A stretch of DNA of 64,000 bases from assembly GCA_019802505.1 (NCBI GenBank), contig JAFMOC010000006.1, positions 2,541,501 through 2,605,500 of the forward strand, written 5' to 3'. Below, in pieces: positions 35,175 to 46,361 of this stretch. Under the pieces are notes generated by a model that was not told the origin of the DNA, made no database searches, and worked only from the letters and a program-made list of their open reading frames with translations. This DNA comes from Corydoras sp. C115 (lineage: Eukaryota; Chordata; Actinopteri; Siluriformes; Callichthyidae). The first letter of the stretch is position 1; each line of letters begins with the position of its first letter. The position numbers and the translations under genes were made by a program.

Positions 35175-37003
35175 CAAAATTTTGTACATTACAAAATGTG
35201 ATGAAAAAAGTATTTTTACACGACCACTGTACTATCATTTGTCTATAAATTTGTTATCAGTACACCTCTTTTATAACAATGTATCTGTATTAACAATAAG
35301 GAAAACAAAAAAGAAAGAAATATAGATCAGCTTAGAACAAAGAATAATTTGATTAACTTTGTTTTTTAGTTTGTAACAAATGAATAAAATCCTTATTTAA
35401 ACTAGAAACATTTTTGAACTGACTGGCATTTGATACTGAAAAATTAAATGAATAAAATCAATAAATAATAATTCAAATTCATCAGCAACATTAATTCAGG
35501 AGCACAATATATTAACACTTTATCCTACAAAACAAAAATGAATACAACAATTTGTCCCCTTTTTTTTTATCAAAATAAGGAATAAGTCAGAACTAATGTT
35601 TACAATGCGCCCGTTTTGCAGTGCATAGCTTTTCTGAAGTAGCATTCAGAAAGCAGGATGATTGCTGGCTGTACGCGTTAAAAACTCAAGCGGCTTATCA
35701 GCGTGATCAGGGTATAAAGTGACGCCTTCATTTATTTGGCTTCATGCTGTCCGCTGCCAACATTTTAAGACACAGAAGACACACCGGTCTTTCTCCGTCT
35801 CCCATCTTTAGTTACAGTGAAGCCAAGCGCTATACGTTTTGTCATATTTCCTCGTTTTAGCTTTCGGTTGACTTTTGTTGGTCTCATTATCTTCGTTTCT
35901 CTCCGCCATCCCTGATAAATATTTTTCCATGTTGTCTCTTGAGGGTTTGTTCAGTACACTTAATATCACTTGCTCTGTGATTTCTTGTTATGTGCCCCCC
36001 AGGCACCGCACCCTAGGGGGGCGCGCCCCACTATTTGAGAAGTACTGCATTAATGGTACATGATTTAAATTAATGTTCCACCACATTTGAGCTGGAACAG
36101 TTTGGATCAGAGCCTTTTCGTATTTGTTGTTTGACTCTTGCAAGAATGTTGCTACCGTATCATCGTTCAGTCAAGTTAGGATGCAGTATGATTGCAAAGA
36201 TGATCAGATTTAAGGAATGGAACTGTTTGATAATAATGTCTTCATAATAGGATTTATTCATAATAATGCACAACCTCGAGTGGCATACTTTTTATAAAAA
36301 GGTTATAAACACACAGTAATAAAAATACAAGGTTTTATTCATAAATGTGTTTATTTAAAGCAAAAACATTAATAAACTGGTCTTTTGTGACATAATATAG
36401 TCTGGTTTTTACAGTGAATGCAGATTGAGTAACAGGATACCGTTTTCTCTATTAATCAAATACTTCTGTCACAATTTAGAAAAAAAAAAACTTGCACGAC
36501 TGTGCACCATTATGGAGTTATGTCATGGCTAGACAAATGGATCATCCAATCATATTGTCCCATTTTATTGGTGCATTACTACCTAGTAATGTTTTATCCA
36601 TTCGTAGAAACCTTTGTCATGTGAGCAGCTTGTTATATGTCATTGTTTTTTGTATTTATAGACCCTTTTTCTTATTTAGGTTGTTTGCACGTGACCTAAT
36701 TTTTGTTTTTCCTCCAGAACACCTTGTAAAATTAACCCAGCAGTGAATACAGTGCTATCAGCAAGAAAGCCACGCATTGAAGAGCAGACTCCACTCAAAA
36801 GGCTGCAAGAGAAACAACAGCACATGCAGATGCAGCACGAGGCTGAAGGCAAAACTGGAGAAAAGAGCATGTACTGTAAAGAGCTGCTGTTTAGTGGGAT
36901 CACTGAGTTCTGTTTTGAAGAGCTGCGTGCTGAGCGATACCGCCAGAAATGCAAGCAAAGACTGGAGGCCAGGACAAACAGCCAGGAGGAATCAGTGAGC
37001 TAA
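28567..37003 (+). CDS. bub1b: Spindle checkpoint protein BUB1 beta (BUBR1), short Mad3-like form
   Basis: Eight coding exons with matching phases: 28567-28706, 30538-30597, 30927-31071, 31151-31347, 32493-32647, 33945-34126, 34243-34343 and 36718-37003 (421 residues, stop TAA at 37001-37003). Features in order: first KEN box at residues 12-14 (CKENIQP); TPR region at about 50-200 ([33 protein letters not shown]); ABBA-like LIIFDEN at about 251-257; second KEN at 280-282 (ARAKENEQ); GLEBS BUB3-binding motif at about 378-404 (MYCKELLFSG, EFCFEELRAE). These parts build the mitotic checkpoint complex that inhibits CDC20-APC/C. Human BUBR1 (about 1,050 residues) goes on with a second ABBA motif, the PP2A-binding KARD and a pseudokinase; none is seen here. 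The stop lies seven bases past TCA|GTGAGC, a possible donor, so a longer form cannot be excluded. Neighbour pak6 is the same as in human. Confidence 0.9.
28860..29145 (+). repeat. Interspersed fish repeat copy in bub1b intron
   Basis: GTAACCAACATGGTGACC, CACTCAAGGATAAGTC, AAGTTTCTTCCC and AAGCTGCTTTGTGACAATGT end in a TATAAATAAAATACTTGAAC tail, as in the 19460 and 60900 copies. Confidence 0.6.
31402..31606 (-). mobile_element. Truncated, diverged SINE
   Basis: Tail to middle of the SINE on the minus strand (bub1b intron 4). It lacks the head beyond ATCCATGTTAAG. Confidence 0.75.
31935..32250 (+). mobile_element. SINE, diverged, with target duplication
   Basis: Starts GGTGGCTTAATGG and has several small deletions. 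GGTATCATGTATTG flanks it on both sides. Confidence 0.85.
32657..32699 (+). repeat. 43-base poly-T run
   Basis: An uninterrupted T tract that starts nine bases after the bub1b exon 5 donor (T|GTAAATATG). Confidence 0.95.
33470..33605 (+). repeat. Old SINE remnant
   Basis: GTGTCACAGTGATGCAGTAA, GGTCCCTGGTGGGTCC and GGGTTTTCTCCAG follow the order of a DANA-like SINE head and middle, heavily diverged. In bub1b intron 5. Confidence 0.45.
34640..34960 (+). repeat. Repeat R copy, left of the hAT element
   Basis: TTATTCACGATAATGCACAA, CCTCGCATTCCTTATTACTT and TTATAAGATGGTTATGAAAA, then TTCTTTATTTAAAACAC and GATGTAATCTAAACC. It aligns over about 230 bases with 36225-36425. It begins with an internal half-copy (GCACTAATGCACACACTCTC). 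Confidence 0.55.
35035..36047. mobile_element. Non-autonomous hAT element
   Basis: 1,013 bp with short inverted termini CAGTGATTCTCAA and TTGAGAAGTACTG, flanked by a perfect 8-bp duplication CATTAATG (35027-35034 and 36048-36055), the hAT signature. Subterminal AGCCCCCCTAGG at the left and CCTAGGGGGGCGC at the right extend the inversion. No transposase frame is seen, so it would have to be moved in trans. In bub1b intron 7, outside the splice signals. Confidence 0.9.
35092..35173 (+). repeat. 82-base poly-C run
   Basis: Uninterrupted C from 35092 to 35173 inside the left subterminal part of the hAT element. The proline frame across it is not a gene. Confidence 0.95.
36225..36425 (+). repeat. 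Repeat R copy, right of the hAT element
   Basis: TTATTCATAATAATGCACAA, CCTCGAGTGGCATAC and GGTTATAAACACACAGTAAT, then GTGTTTATTTAAAGC. Same family and same orientation as 34640-34960. Confidence 0.55.
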
Positions 37004-38200
37004 ACTGTCCTTGCTTTCAGAATCTGAAGTTAGTATTTGTGTTTATATTTGTGAAACCAGTAGAATTGAGTGCAAGGCACAATAAAATCCTGCAAAAGAA
37101 AAGGTTGTAAAGTTATTAGTTGCCGGTTATTCAGCTACTGTAGCAATAAGGTTGCTTTTACAGTTATGCTTTGTCATGCTACTCTGCACTCAAACTGTTC
37201 TAACTGTTTGTTGTTATTACACAATAATACTATAAACATACAATATGAGTAGTGTAGTTACTGCATAAAGCATTTCTCTTGAACAGTGGTGTTTTAAAAA
37301 GTACTGTGGAGCAGCACATGTCTGTCTTCTTTCTTTAAATAAACAGGACCTGGGTCTATGAAATTGTTGAATTTAAAGTGGGCAACAATCATCAAAACAT
37401 TTTTACCCAGACTAACACATGGGCTTCACCAGTGCTCGATCAAAGCATTTCTTGCAGTAACTAATAATTGTCATTTTAAATAATGACACCATCATATTGA
37501 GAATAACTTTACCATATTGTATGATTATTACTGAGCTATTAGTCTATATCGATGGAAAAGTGATTTGATTTTTAAAGAGGATGAAAAAATTAACAGACCT
37601 TAAGATTTGTTGTGACATCATAAGGTGAATACACTCAACAGCTGTTGTCAACACTGCTGCTTATGGGAGTTTTAACTTTCGTCTATCAAACCATCCTAAA
37701 TTTTAGAAATCATTTGACTTTTTCAACGACAGTTTCCATTCACAGATCGCGTGTCAGTGGATTTTTTTTCCCGTTTTAGTGTGTAAATATCCTGGGAGAT
37801 CAGCAGTAAAAGTATAAACTTGCTTGTCTGGCACTAGCAATCACACCATAGGCAAAATGTCACATTTTTCTACCAATGTGGGTGTTGATGCAAGATAATC
37901 TGCATTGCAGTGTTGCCATATGTGTAATACTGTTTCTGTTGCTGTATTAATGTGCTCATTGTATTTGCTTTATACATAGCCCATTTTCTAAAATTGTTGT
38001 CCTGTCCGCTTAAAAGTGTCTTAAGAATGTGTACATTTTTGTGATTCTTTGTAATTGTGCTAAACAGGTGTGTGTATGTGTTTTTTTTTTTTTTTTCTTT
38101 TTAGTATGTATAGAACTTTTTGAAATGTAATCCCATAGCCACTGTTTATCTTATACGCACTGGCATTTTATAGCAATTGAACAGTTCGCAATAAAGAACC
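37004..38200 (+). other. bub1b: Probable bub1b 3' UTR with poly(A) signals
   Basis: Repeat-poor AT-rich sequence after the stop. AATAAA occurs at 37081-37086, 37338-37343 and 38190-38195; the last is followed by an A-rich stretch. This supports the gene ending here, though the poly(A) site in use cannot be chosen from sequence. Confidence 0.5.
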
Positions 38201-38568
38201 AAAAAAAAAGGCTTTTAGTTTGTGTAGCTCAATTAAATTGAAGCATTAATTGTTTGGGCTAGGTTTGTAGCTGATCTGATCAGATTCTTCTGTTAATCAT
38301 GAAAGCTCAGTTATTTTAGATTATACATTGTTCTGTTTACTTTTTTAAAAAAACAAATTGAGCAGTATTTCTCAAGAAGTGCTATTTAGTGCGGTCTGTA
38401 TTTATGCTTGCTTTTCATTTAGTTATTTTTCAAATACTTATATAATTTCTGTGAAAAATAGGATTGGCAGCTATACTGAAGCGAAATTAATCACTGTCAA
38501 AGTGGCTTAAAATTACACATTTAGATACAATTACAGATACAGCATCTACATTTTATTTTTGACAACAG

Positions 38569-38678
38569 CCCAACATCTCTTGTACTACTGATCAAAGCAG
38601 GGGTGGATCTCTCTCAGCCCAGCTTTTCTTGCCCCTGTTTACGAAGACTGCACTTATCATTAGCAGAACCACTGGCAG
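38569..38678 (+). other. Exon-like segment of unknown role
   Basis: Bounded by TTTTTGACAACAG at the left and GGCAG|GTGAGT at the right, both good splice signals. 110 bases, open in two of three frames. Neither frame resembles BUBR1 or PAK6. It could be a non-coding 5' exon of pak6, part of a read-through transcript, or a conserved element. Confidence 0.35.
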
Positions 38679-39454
38679 GTGAGTTTAATTACCTCTAATT
38701 ACTGTTCATTATCAGCAATTCTGCCTTAATCCTCCATCCCAGTACTGTCCTTTCTGATCCTGTCACAGTTAGGAACTTTTAAGTTGTGTAACAACTTTAG
38801 AGTTGTTGGCGATCTTCTGCATGCCTCAACAGTGATGCGTTAGAAGCGTAAACTGGAGTCCTTCAACTGGTCTAAGAGTAGCTTGGACACACTGAGTACT
38901 GAAGACAGGATTTGACAGCCACAAAGAATATATTTTTACACAGTTCAACAGTTATACTGGCATGTGACCTTGAAGACTCGCAACATTAACATTCACAACT
39001 TTTTCAGATGGCTCTCTCATTTGTGCTGCTGCCAAAAATCTTTTTGAACAGATGTGCTGAAAATTAGCATAGACCCAGGTAAGATCCATCACCTCAGTCC
39101 AGCCCAGTCCAGTCTCTTATTTACAAAATTTTTCACAACTATTACATTACATAATTAATAAAGAGCCACTTAACAAATGCTTAAAGTTTGCAATCAAGGA
39201 TGATTGTGGTTAAAAATTTGTGTCAAAATTAATTTGCAAGAATAATGTTTCTTTGCATATGATTGCAATAGACTTCAGTCATTTGCCATCTAGTTTCAAA
39301 GAATAAGAAGAAATTTTTGGACATAAAGGTCAAGTTAATCTACTGGTTGAAATTGGGCTACGGTTGGGCTGGAAGGAAAGAGGGGATAATAATGTTTAGA
39401 AGAGTGAGAGACAGAAGGGTAAGAATGTAGATGTGAGAATGGAAAAGTTAAATG

Positions 39455-40075
39455 TAGTTAACTACATTTAGTCATTTAGCAGATGCTTTTATCCAAAGCG
39501 ACTTACAAATGAGAACAACACACGTCAGTAGTTATGGAAAAAGCAGCTACACTGTAGAATTATGAAACCTGATCATTACCCCCCCCCCCCTTTTAATATC
39601 AGGTGTTTGCAGAAGAGATGTGTTGTGATACCAAGTGACTCCGCCCTACGGACAGGGTTGGGAAGATTGGTCGACCATTTTGCAGCAGTGAATGCTATGG
39701 ATTGAGAATTAGCACCACAGTGAGGTGTACTCACCGGGTGACTTATCTCTAGAGTGAAGTATTTTAAAAATATTGATTGAAGATCAATCAATGTAGGCCA
39801 GAGTCAGTGCATTGTACTGAATGCAAGTGGCTACAAGGAGCTAATGGAGAGAGATGACTAATGGTTTCACTTGGGTTGGTTGAACACAAGTCAGGCTGCA
39901 GAGTTTGAATCAGTTGTAGAGGCCTAATTGTGCTGGGAGATCATTACCAATGCATTAAAGTAATCAAGCCAGGATAGGATGAGGGCTTGGACTAACAGCT
40001 GTGTAGCATGTACAGTCAAGAAAAGTCTGATATTCCTGATCTGCAGGAACGGGCAGTTTTAGTGACCTAATTTTG
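39455..40075 (-). mobile_element. L2-type LINE 3' remnant
   Basis: TAGTCATTTAGCAGATGC, TTTTATCCAAAGCGACTTAC and a poly-C stretch near 39580, then TGTACTGAATGCAAGTGGCT and AATCAAGCCAGGATAGGATG, match the 23660 copy position by position but with more changes. The frame is broken. Confidence 0.8.
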
Positions 40076-40767
40076 ACATGTGAAAGAAAGAAAGTGTAGG
40101 GAAGAAGGGGTAAAAGCTTTGGTGGTGGGTTTTTGTTTTACCATAAGATGGGTGGAAGGATAAATGGGCAGGACTTACAGTATCTTGATAGAGGCAAAAT
40201 GAAGGTTAAAAAAAGGTGTCTGATAGACTGATAAGTGTGAGGGTGAAAAGTGTTATTGAATTTAATTAGTGCATATGCTCCACAAGTGGGTTGTGAGATG
40301 GAGGAAAAAAAAATTCTGCAGTGTGTTAGATGAACTTTGTGTTAAGAGTTGTGATTGGAGCTAACTTTAATGAGCAACTTTATTGAAGGGATTAAAGGTA
40401 ATGAGGTGTTGCACGAACATAAAAATAGAAGGGCAAATAGAAAAAGATGTAGTGAACACCTTTTCAGGTGGAGTGGAGTGGAGTGGATAGCACAAAGGTG
40501 GATTATATTTTGTACAAAAGACATGTAAGCATGTCAAACTAGCATGCTGTCACACAAAGTGTTTTCAATGACAACCAAAATTCTATTTGTGACATATAGG
40601 CTAAATTAAATGTTTGCCAGTGTGTCACATCATGAATGATTACACTGTTTAATCATTTGGTATTTAAAATATTGTTGCATTTCTACAAGTGATTTTATAT
40701 TTATTATTGCTGGACACAAGACATAATGTGGTCAAGGTCTGTGTTTCCTCATCATAATGCAGCATAC

Positions 40768-40940
40768 ACATTCATTCATTCATTATCTTCCACTTAATCA
40801 TCTACTAGGGTCGCAGGGGGGTTCCCCATGCCCATCCAATGGAAAACATTTTGGGCATTATACCCAGGACAGGGCTGCATTCTATGTCTGAGCACACTGT
40901 CTTTATATGGGGCAATTTAGAGTATTCATTTACTATTTCT
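40768..40940 (-). mobile_element. Truncated SINE
   Basis: Tail and about 150 bases of a minus-strand SINE, ending near the TATGGGGCAATTTAGAG block. A second partial copy follows at once. Confidence 0.7.
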
Positions 40941-41205
40941 GTATAATTCTCTACTAGGGTTGCAGGGGGGGGGGATTTGGGCACTGGGCAGATACACCCA
41001 GAACAGGGTGCCAATCTATCGCTGGGCACACTCACACACACAGACACACAAACAAACACTATATGGGAAAATTTAGAGCAGTCCATGTCTTTGGACTGTG
41101 GAAGGAAACTGGACACCGCAGAGGAAACCCATGTGGACACGGGGAGAACATGTAAACCACCCAGATTGGGATTCAAACTACTAACCACTAAGCCAACATG
41201 CCACC
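40941..41205 (-). mobile_element. Second adjacent truncated SINE
   Basis: Restarts at CTCTACTAGGGTTGCAGG and continues to the head at GGTGGCATGTTGGCTTAG (minus). Together with the previous copy this is a tandem pair. Confidence 0.7.
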
Positions 41206-42889
41206 CATAGCATACACAGAAACATATTCTCAAGAAAGGAAGGTTATTGTAATAACATTTTTAAAATTGTTTATTTTTAAAATTGTTCATTTTTAAAATT
41301 GTTTTTAATTATTTTATGTTATTTGTTTTGTTTATATGATATTGGCTGCATATCTTTAGTAAGCTCTGTCTCTGCTTTGTCTTAGCCAGGACTGTCCACA
41401 AGCAAACTACAGGAGTTGTTGTTTTTCACCTTTTGAATTGAATAAAACAACTGTTCCAAATAAATCGGGGTACTTAAGCTGCTTTAAAATAGCCTACACT
41501 ATTTAGAATGGATTTTCCCAAACATTGTGACAGTTTGCGAAGGGTATGGATTATTTTGGACATGCCACTTTATGTTAAAATGAAATATATATATATTTTA
41601 CAATGATGACTCTTGTACAAGTATTTGTAAAGTTAAAAACGTTTTAGTTTTTAATATTACTGCATGAAAGCAAAAATTCCAGTTTTATTCTGCATATATA
41701 ATCTTTATAGTGAAATCCATTATAGTGATGTTCTTTTCATCTTGTGCCCCAAAGGTGTAATATAATTATTTTACATCACAATAGTCCTAATGAGAAATGG
41801 TTTAATTGGACAGAGACATCAAAATGATGTTGCCAAGTTGAGGTTTGCTCGGCATAACTGGAATTAATTTAAGTGCCGAAAATTTATACTAAGTGTAATC
41901 AATTAAAACTTCTTATAAGTCTACTAAAGTCACTTTTACAAACCCAGGCATACACACTTAACACACCCTGATCACCATTTGGAACTGTAACAATAGAACA
42001 GAGTAGGGTCCTAGATGTCATTGTGTAAGAAGGGCAGGGAAGCACACATATGGAATCTGGAGACAATGGTGTCATTAAGATGCAAATGACAATCACACCC
42101 CTTTGTGAGTAAAGCTATTGATTAATTGACCTCTTTTATGAATAACCTGTCCAAATTGTAAGAATGACAAAGTGACATTGCATGTATTTCTGTATCTAGA
42201 TGATTTCCTGTGAAAAATCTGTCTACTGACAGATTAATATTTTATTGTTTATATTTTATTTAAATTTTTATTTTATTCAAAGTTTTGTTCATTTTATGTG
42301 CAACACAAATAATCCATTGTTAAAGTCCCTGTTTGAAATGAGTTACATAAAAGGGACAGGCTAATGCATTTTACTAAAAGTTGTACGTGTAGAACTATGT
42401 AGGAGACAAATAAACTGTAGTCAAACAACTAATTCTGTAACTGTGCATTTTTAAATATAGTATGAGATATTGGTGTAGGTACACAAAATTGTTGTAAAAT
42501 GACATTTGTATAAATTTGTGTTAATTAATTAGCAGGCTATAATATACAAGAAGTAAAATGTGGCACCAGTAAAGAGTTAACAGTATATTTTACACTTGCT
42601 GGCCACTTGTTTTCAAAATTGTTATCTATTTTATCAGTTCCATTATCCGTGCTCAGTGTTAAAAATGGCTAGATGAGATGCAGCAGTGCTGTGAATTTCT
42701 TCACTCATTGTGCCCTTACTGTTCCAATATAGAGGCTACTCTAGCCTAATTTGTGTTTGTCATACTTTGTTATTGCTTACTCTACCTACTGTAGAACTCT
42801 ACCTACAGATAACTGATGGCTGGACATTTCTATTTAGTAGATTACTCTTAGTCTGTTAGTATCACCTAGGGGTTTATGAATTCCTGGAG

Positions 42890-43190
42890 CACTGCAATTT
42901 CTAAGTCTTTCATACCAGTGCAATACACACTATACACAATACTCACTACCAAGACACTGCCACTCTGCACCAATCAAAAAATGTCAATTTTCTAGCAGAA
43001 TGTAGACACCATCCTGTTAGCACTCAAAAAAAATGAAATACTAAGTAGACAATGTTTGAACACTCCAGCAGTCTGATTCATTCATGCCAGTGCAACACAC
43101 ATCAGTGGCTCAGTGTAATTATAGTGCTGAGAATCATCCACCACCCAAAAAATACCTGCACTGTAGGAGTCTTTTCCATTAGAAAACAGA
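42890..43190. repeat. Old interspersed repeat
   Basis: ATGCCAGTGCAACACACATC, AGTGCTGAGAATCATCCACC and ACCCAAAAAATACCTGCACT follow the wording of a repeat that I recall as frequent in fish. The related CCAGTGCAATACACACT at 42918 suggests two partial units. Name not known to me. Confidence 0.45.
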
Positions 43191-43984
43191 GTAAAAGAAA
43201 CTATAAAAAAGTTTCAGTAAAAAAAACAAATAAATATGCATTGTATGTATATACAGACTATGCTCTGGAATTGTAAAACTATTTTTTTCTATTTTAATTT
43301 TATCACAATGACTGCCAAATAAATTATAAAATTATTATTAAAAAAATCCACCAATGTAACTTCCACAACCAAATCTCTTCTGGTATACAACATCAAGGTA
43401 TGGTTGGTTGTATGGTTGATTATTTGATGTCAGGTGAATGCTGAGATAGGCTTTATTACTCTCTCTCTAGACAATTATAAGTATAAGTAGCTTTTAAAAA
43501 CAGTGAATGAGTTGATGAAATGTAGTGAGTAAGTTGAGTTTTTTTCAAACCACTAACAATGCTAAATGGGCAGGATCATTCCAAATTGCTATTGTCTCAT
43601 ATTGACATGTAAACCTGCAATATTTTTATAATTACTGATGATTTTTGAAAACATATATGCTATATTTACAATATGTACTGTATATGTAAATTTTTACATT
43701 GAATAACCTGCAAATAACCTCTTTAAACAGGAGGCATCATTACCCTTGTGTAACCCTAATAACGGCATCGATTATGCATGACCTGACTAAGCCGTTGGCA
43801 AGCAACACTCCTATACTGAAAGGTACCAACCATCTGGGATCATACTCCCAAGTGGGAATGCTTCATGGCGGACCACGAGGTCAGGTGGCTAAATCGCCAC
43901 ACAGCTGACTGATCCTCTTTGCTGTTTCTCTCTGTCATCTATGTGAAGCAATTAAAGTGGCTGCACATGCTGCTATGCTGTGTA

Positions 43985-44412
43985 GGAGGGAGGGAGAAAG
44001 GAAGGGAGGGAGGTAAGGAAGGAGAAAGAGAGAAAGAGGGCGAGAGAGAGAGAACAAGAGGAGGGGGAGATAGAACACAAGCAGGACGGAAAGTAAAGGA
44101 CGGAGCCATATCTATGGAGTAAATGTGTCCTTCATCCGTGTATGTTGCTTTATGTCCTTGCCATGGCCAAGTCCTTAGCACTGCACCTCCATGCTGCACT
44201 CAAAACAGGCTCTGATGGAGGGGGGAGCGCATCATCTCCAACAAAGAAGCTCTGAGACAGACGTATGTGCCTGGAGGAACACATCGGGCTTTTACAAGCA
44301 AGCAGCAGTCTGCAGTACGAGGCAGCTCAAGAGCTGGCCTTTTTTGCTTTGTATGTATATATCTTCACCAGCCCGCCTCCTGAAAGAAACACTGTTTACA
44401 CATCACCATAAG
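43985..44412 (+). other. pak6: Candidate non-coding first exon of pak6
   Basis: A purine-rich GGGA/GAGA stretch (43985-44090) is followed by a repeat-free segment with more GC than the flanks, ending in ATAAG|GTAAGT at 44412, a near-perfect donor. No convincing protein frame crosses it. It lies 11.7 kb before the first pak6 coding acceptor (56139). Long first introns with 5' UTR exons are usual for PAK6, so a 5' UTR exon is the best guess. Confidence 0.4.
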
Positions 44413-45363
44413 GTAAGTAGGTTTTTTTTTTAATATATACTTAATTTAATCCATTGATCTGCCTTAAACAATCCCATGCACTTTGCAGAAGTATTGGAAG
44501 CTAAAAGAAACAAAGCTTTATTCAATGATGATTGATGTTTTTATCAGTAGCCTATGTAGTGTGTGTTGAATAAGAGAAAAAGAGAGAGAGAGCGAGAAAG
44601 AGACAGCAGGATTCACCAAGGAATTGCTAAATGAAAGCAGGAGGAAGGCAGCACTGTAAAAACGCTTTCACCTTCCCCTCACCCAACCCCATCTCACTCT
44701 CTCCTTTTTCCTCACTCTGTCTCTCACCTTCAATTCTCTAATTCTGTGGTACCCAATAGCAGCCACTCTGTTGTGAGGCTCATGATTTAGACACTGAGAC
44801 AAATCCTCCTTCTATCTCTCCCATGCAGAGTGTTTAAAGGCAAATAGAGGTCTACAGGGGAACACAGTAAACAGTTCCAATCTGAGCTGTCATATTGTGT
44901 TTGTCATCAGTAGTAAGCAAAGTGCTCAGGTGAACAGCTCTCATTCATCCCTATTTGAGTGCACATATGTTTTAAAAAAGATGCCAGATGTAGTCTCACT
45001 TAGTCCATGCTCAGTATGATCATGTACAGTACATTCTGGAATAATGACACAAGGTTGTAGTGGAAGATCCAATAACTCAAGTTTTTGGTGCAGTGAAAGT
45101 GTAAAATTGCAATTTTCTAACTTATGTGTTTACACCATAGCAGCAGAGTATTATTTTGAGCAGCAAATGTTTGCAGTGACCAAACTAAAATGTTGACAAA
45201 AATTGAGAGATATGTACAAGTGGTGGACATATATTTGTGATAGGTGACCAAAGTCCTTGTTTAAGACTGTATGGCAATCCAAAAAATATTTTTAGATTTC
45301 TTTGCTTACAACTTATACAGAAGATTTGAAATTTCTCGGCTTTCATATGTGTGTGTATTTTAT

Positions 45364-45535
45364 CTTGCTGGAGAGGCGGTCATGGGTTTGATTTCCGAAC
45401 AAATAATGCAAGAACCTTTCTGTGTGGAATTTGCATTTTCTCCTCATATCTGTGAGGGTTTCCTCTTGAAGCTCCAGTTTTCTTTCACAGTCCAAAACAT
45501 GCTAATAGGTGAACTGAAGATACAATTTTTTTACA
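45364..45535 (+). repeat. Old SINE remnant
   Basis: TGTGTGGAATTTGCATTTTC, TGTGAGGGTTTCCTC and TTTCTTTCACAGTCC are the diverged middle of a DANA-like SINE. Confidence 0.5.
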
Positions 45536-45913
45536 TAATTACTTGTGTCTAATTTGGTAATTTTTCAGTTTACTCAGCAATTACTCATACTTTTGTATGC
45601 CTTGCATTTGCTTAAGTATACATAGTGTTGGACTAAATACGTGAATAAAAAACATTTCCAAGATACCAAAAAGTATTGTATTTATTCATGTTTTAGGATT
45701 AAAATAGATTTTTCACACCTGCAGATATATGCTTTAGTTGTTAAGTTTGTAAAGATTTTAGTATTCAAATCAGCAATGATAAATAAATTAACATTCAGAG
45801 CTCTGGCATCAGTGTTACAATACATTTAAATATGTGAGCCAACATTACTCAATGTTCAACAAGGCAATAGTGTTTGATATAAAGGACCATGAAAGTTTCA
45901 CAACCTGTTTAAA

Positions 45914-46225
45914 GTTGCGAGGGGGTTCCCCATGCCAATCCAGGGGAGAATATTTCGGGTGCTGGGCAGAACATCCAAAACAGGTGCCAATCTATCACTG
46001 GTCACACTCACCTTCACAGACAGACGCACAAACACACTCAATATGGAGCAATTCAGAGCATTAAATTTACCTTAAATCCATGTTTTTGGATTGTGGGAGG
46101 AAACTGCAGAACCTGGAGGAAATCCATGCGGACACAGGGATAACATGGAAACTCCACCTGGATCAAACCTAAATCTCCAGTGCAAAGATGCATACATGCT
46201 AACCATTAAGCTACCTTCCTGCCCA
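45914..46225 (-). mobile_element. Diverged SINE copy
   Basis: Minus-strand copy from GCGAGGGGGTTCCCC to the head (GGGCAGGAAGGTAGCTTAATGG). Many point changes; an old insertion. Confidence 0.75.
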
Positions 46226-46361
46226 AAGTGAAATTAGTTCCATTTATTTGCTAATCATTGGTATGACAATCAATTGTAAGTGGGTACAAAATTTCTTTGA
46301 AGAGCAGTAATTTATTCATGTCTGATCTTCAAAATACACACACATGTATTATTGTATATAT

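Larger units (their letters stand above)
38200..43980. other. Intergenic region between bub1b and pak6
   Basis: I looked for exons of the BUBR1 C-terminal half (KARD, pseudokinase) and recognised none. The region holds an exon-like segment at 38569, an L2 tail at 39455 and SINE pieces near 40.8-41.2 kb, and otherwise AT-rich sequence with no visible gene. Homeodomain-like TAATTA motifs cluster at 38685-38720. Confidence 0.5.

Noticed and set aside
34959..35201. Poly-proline frame
   Set aside because: Pure translation of the 82-base C run inside the hAT element.
37004..44000. Hidden exons for the BUBR1 pseudokinase
   Set aside because: I looked for the known conserved blocks of the C-terminal half and saw none. 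By eye this is not proof of absence, so it is left as a test under the bub1b finding.
44191..44433. 80-codon plus frame starting MLHSKQ
   Set aside because: It runs through the GTAAGT donor at 44413 and matches nothing I know. Better explained as 5' UTR.
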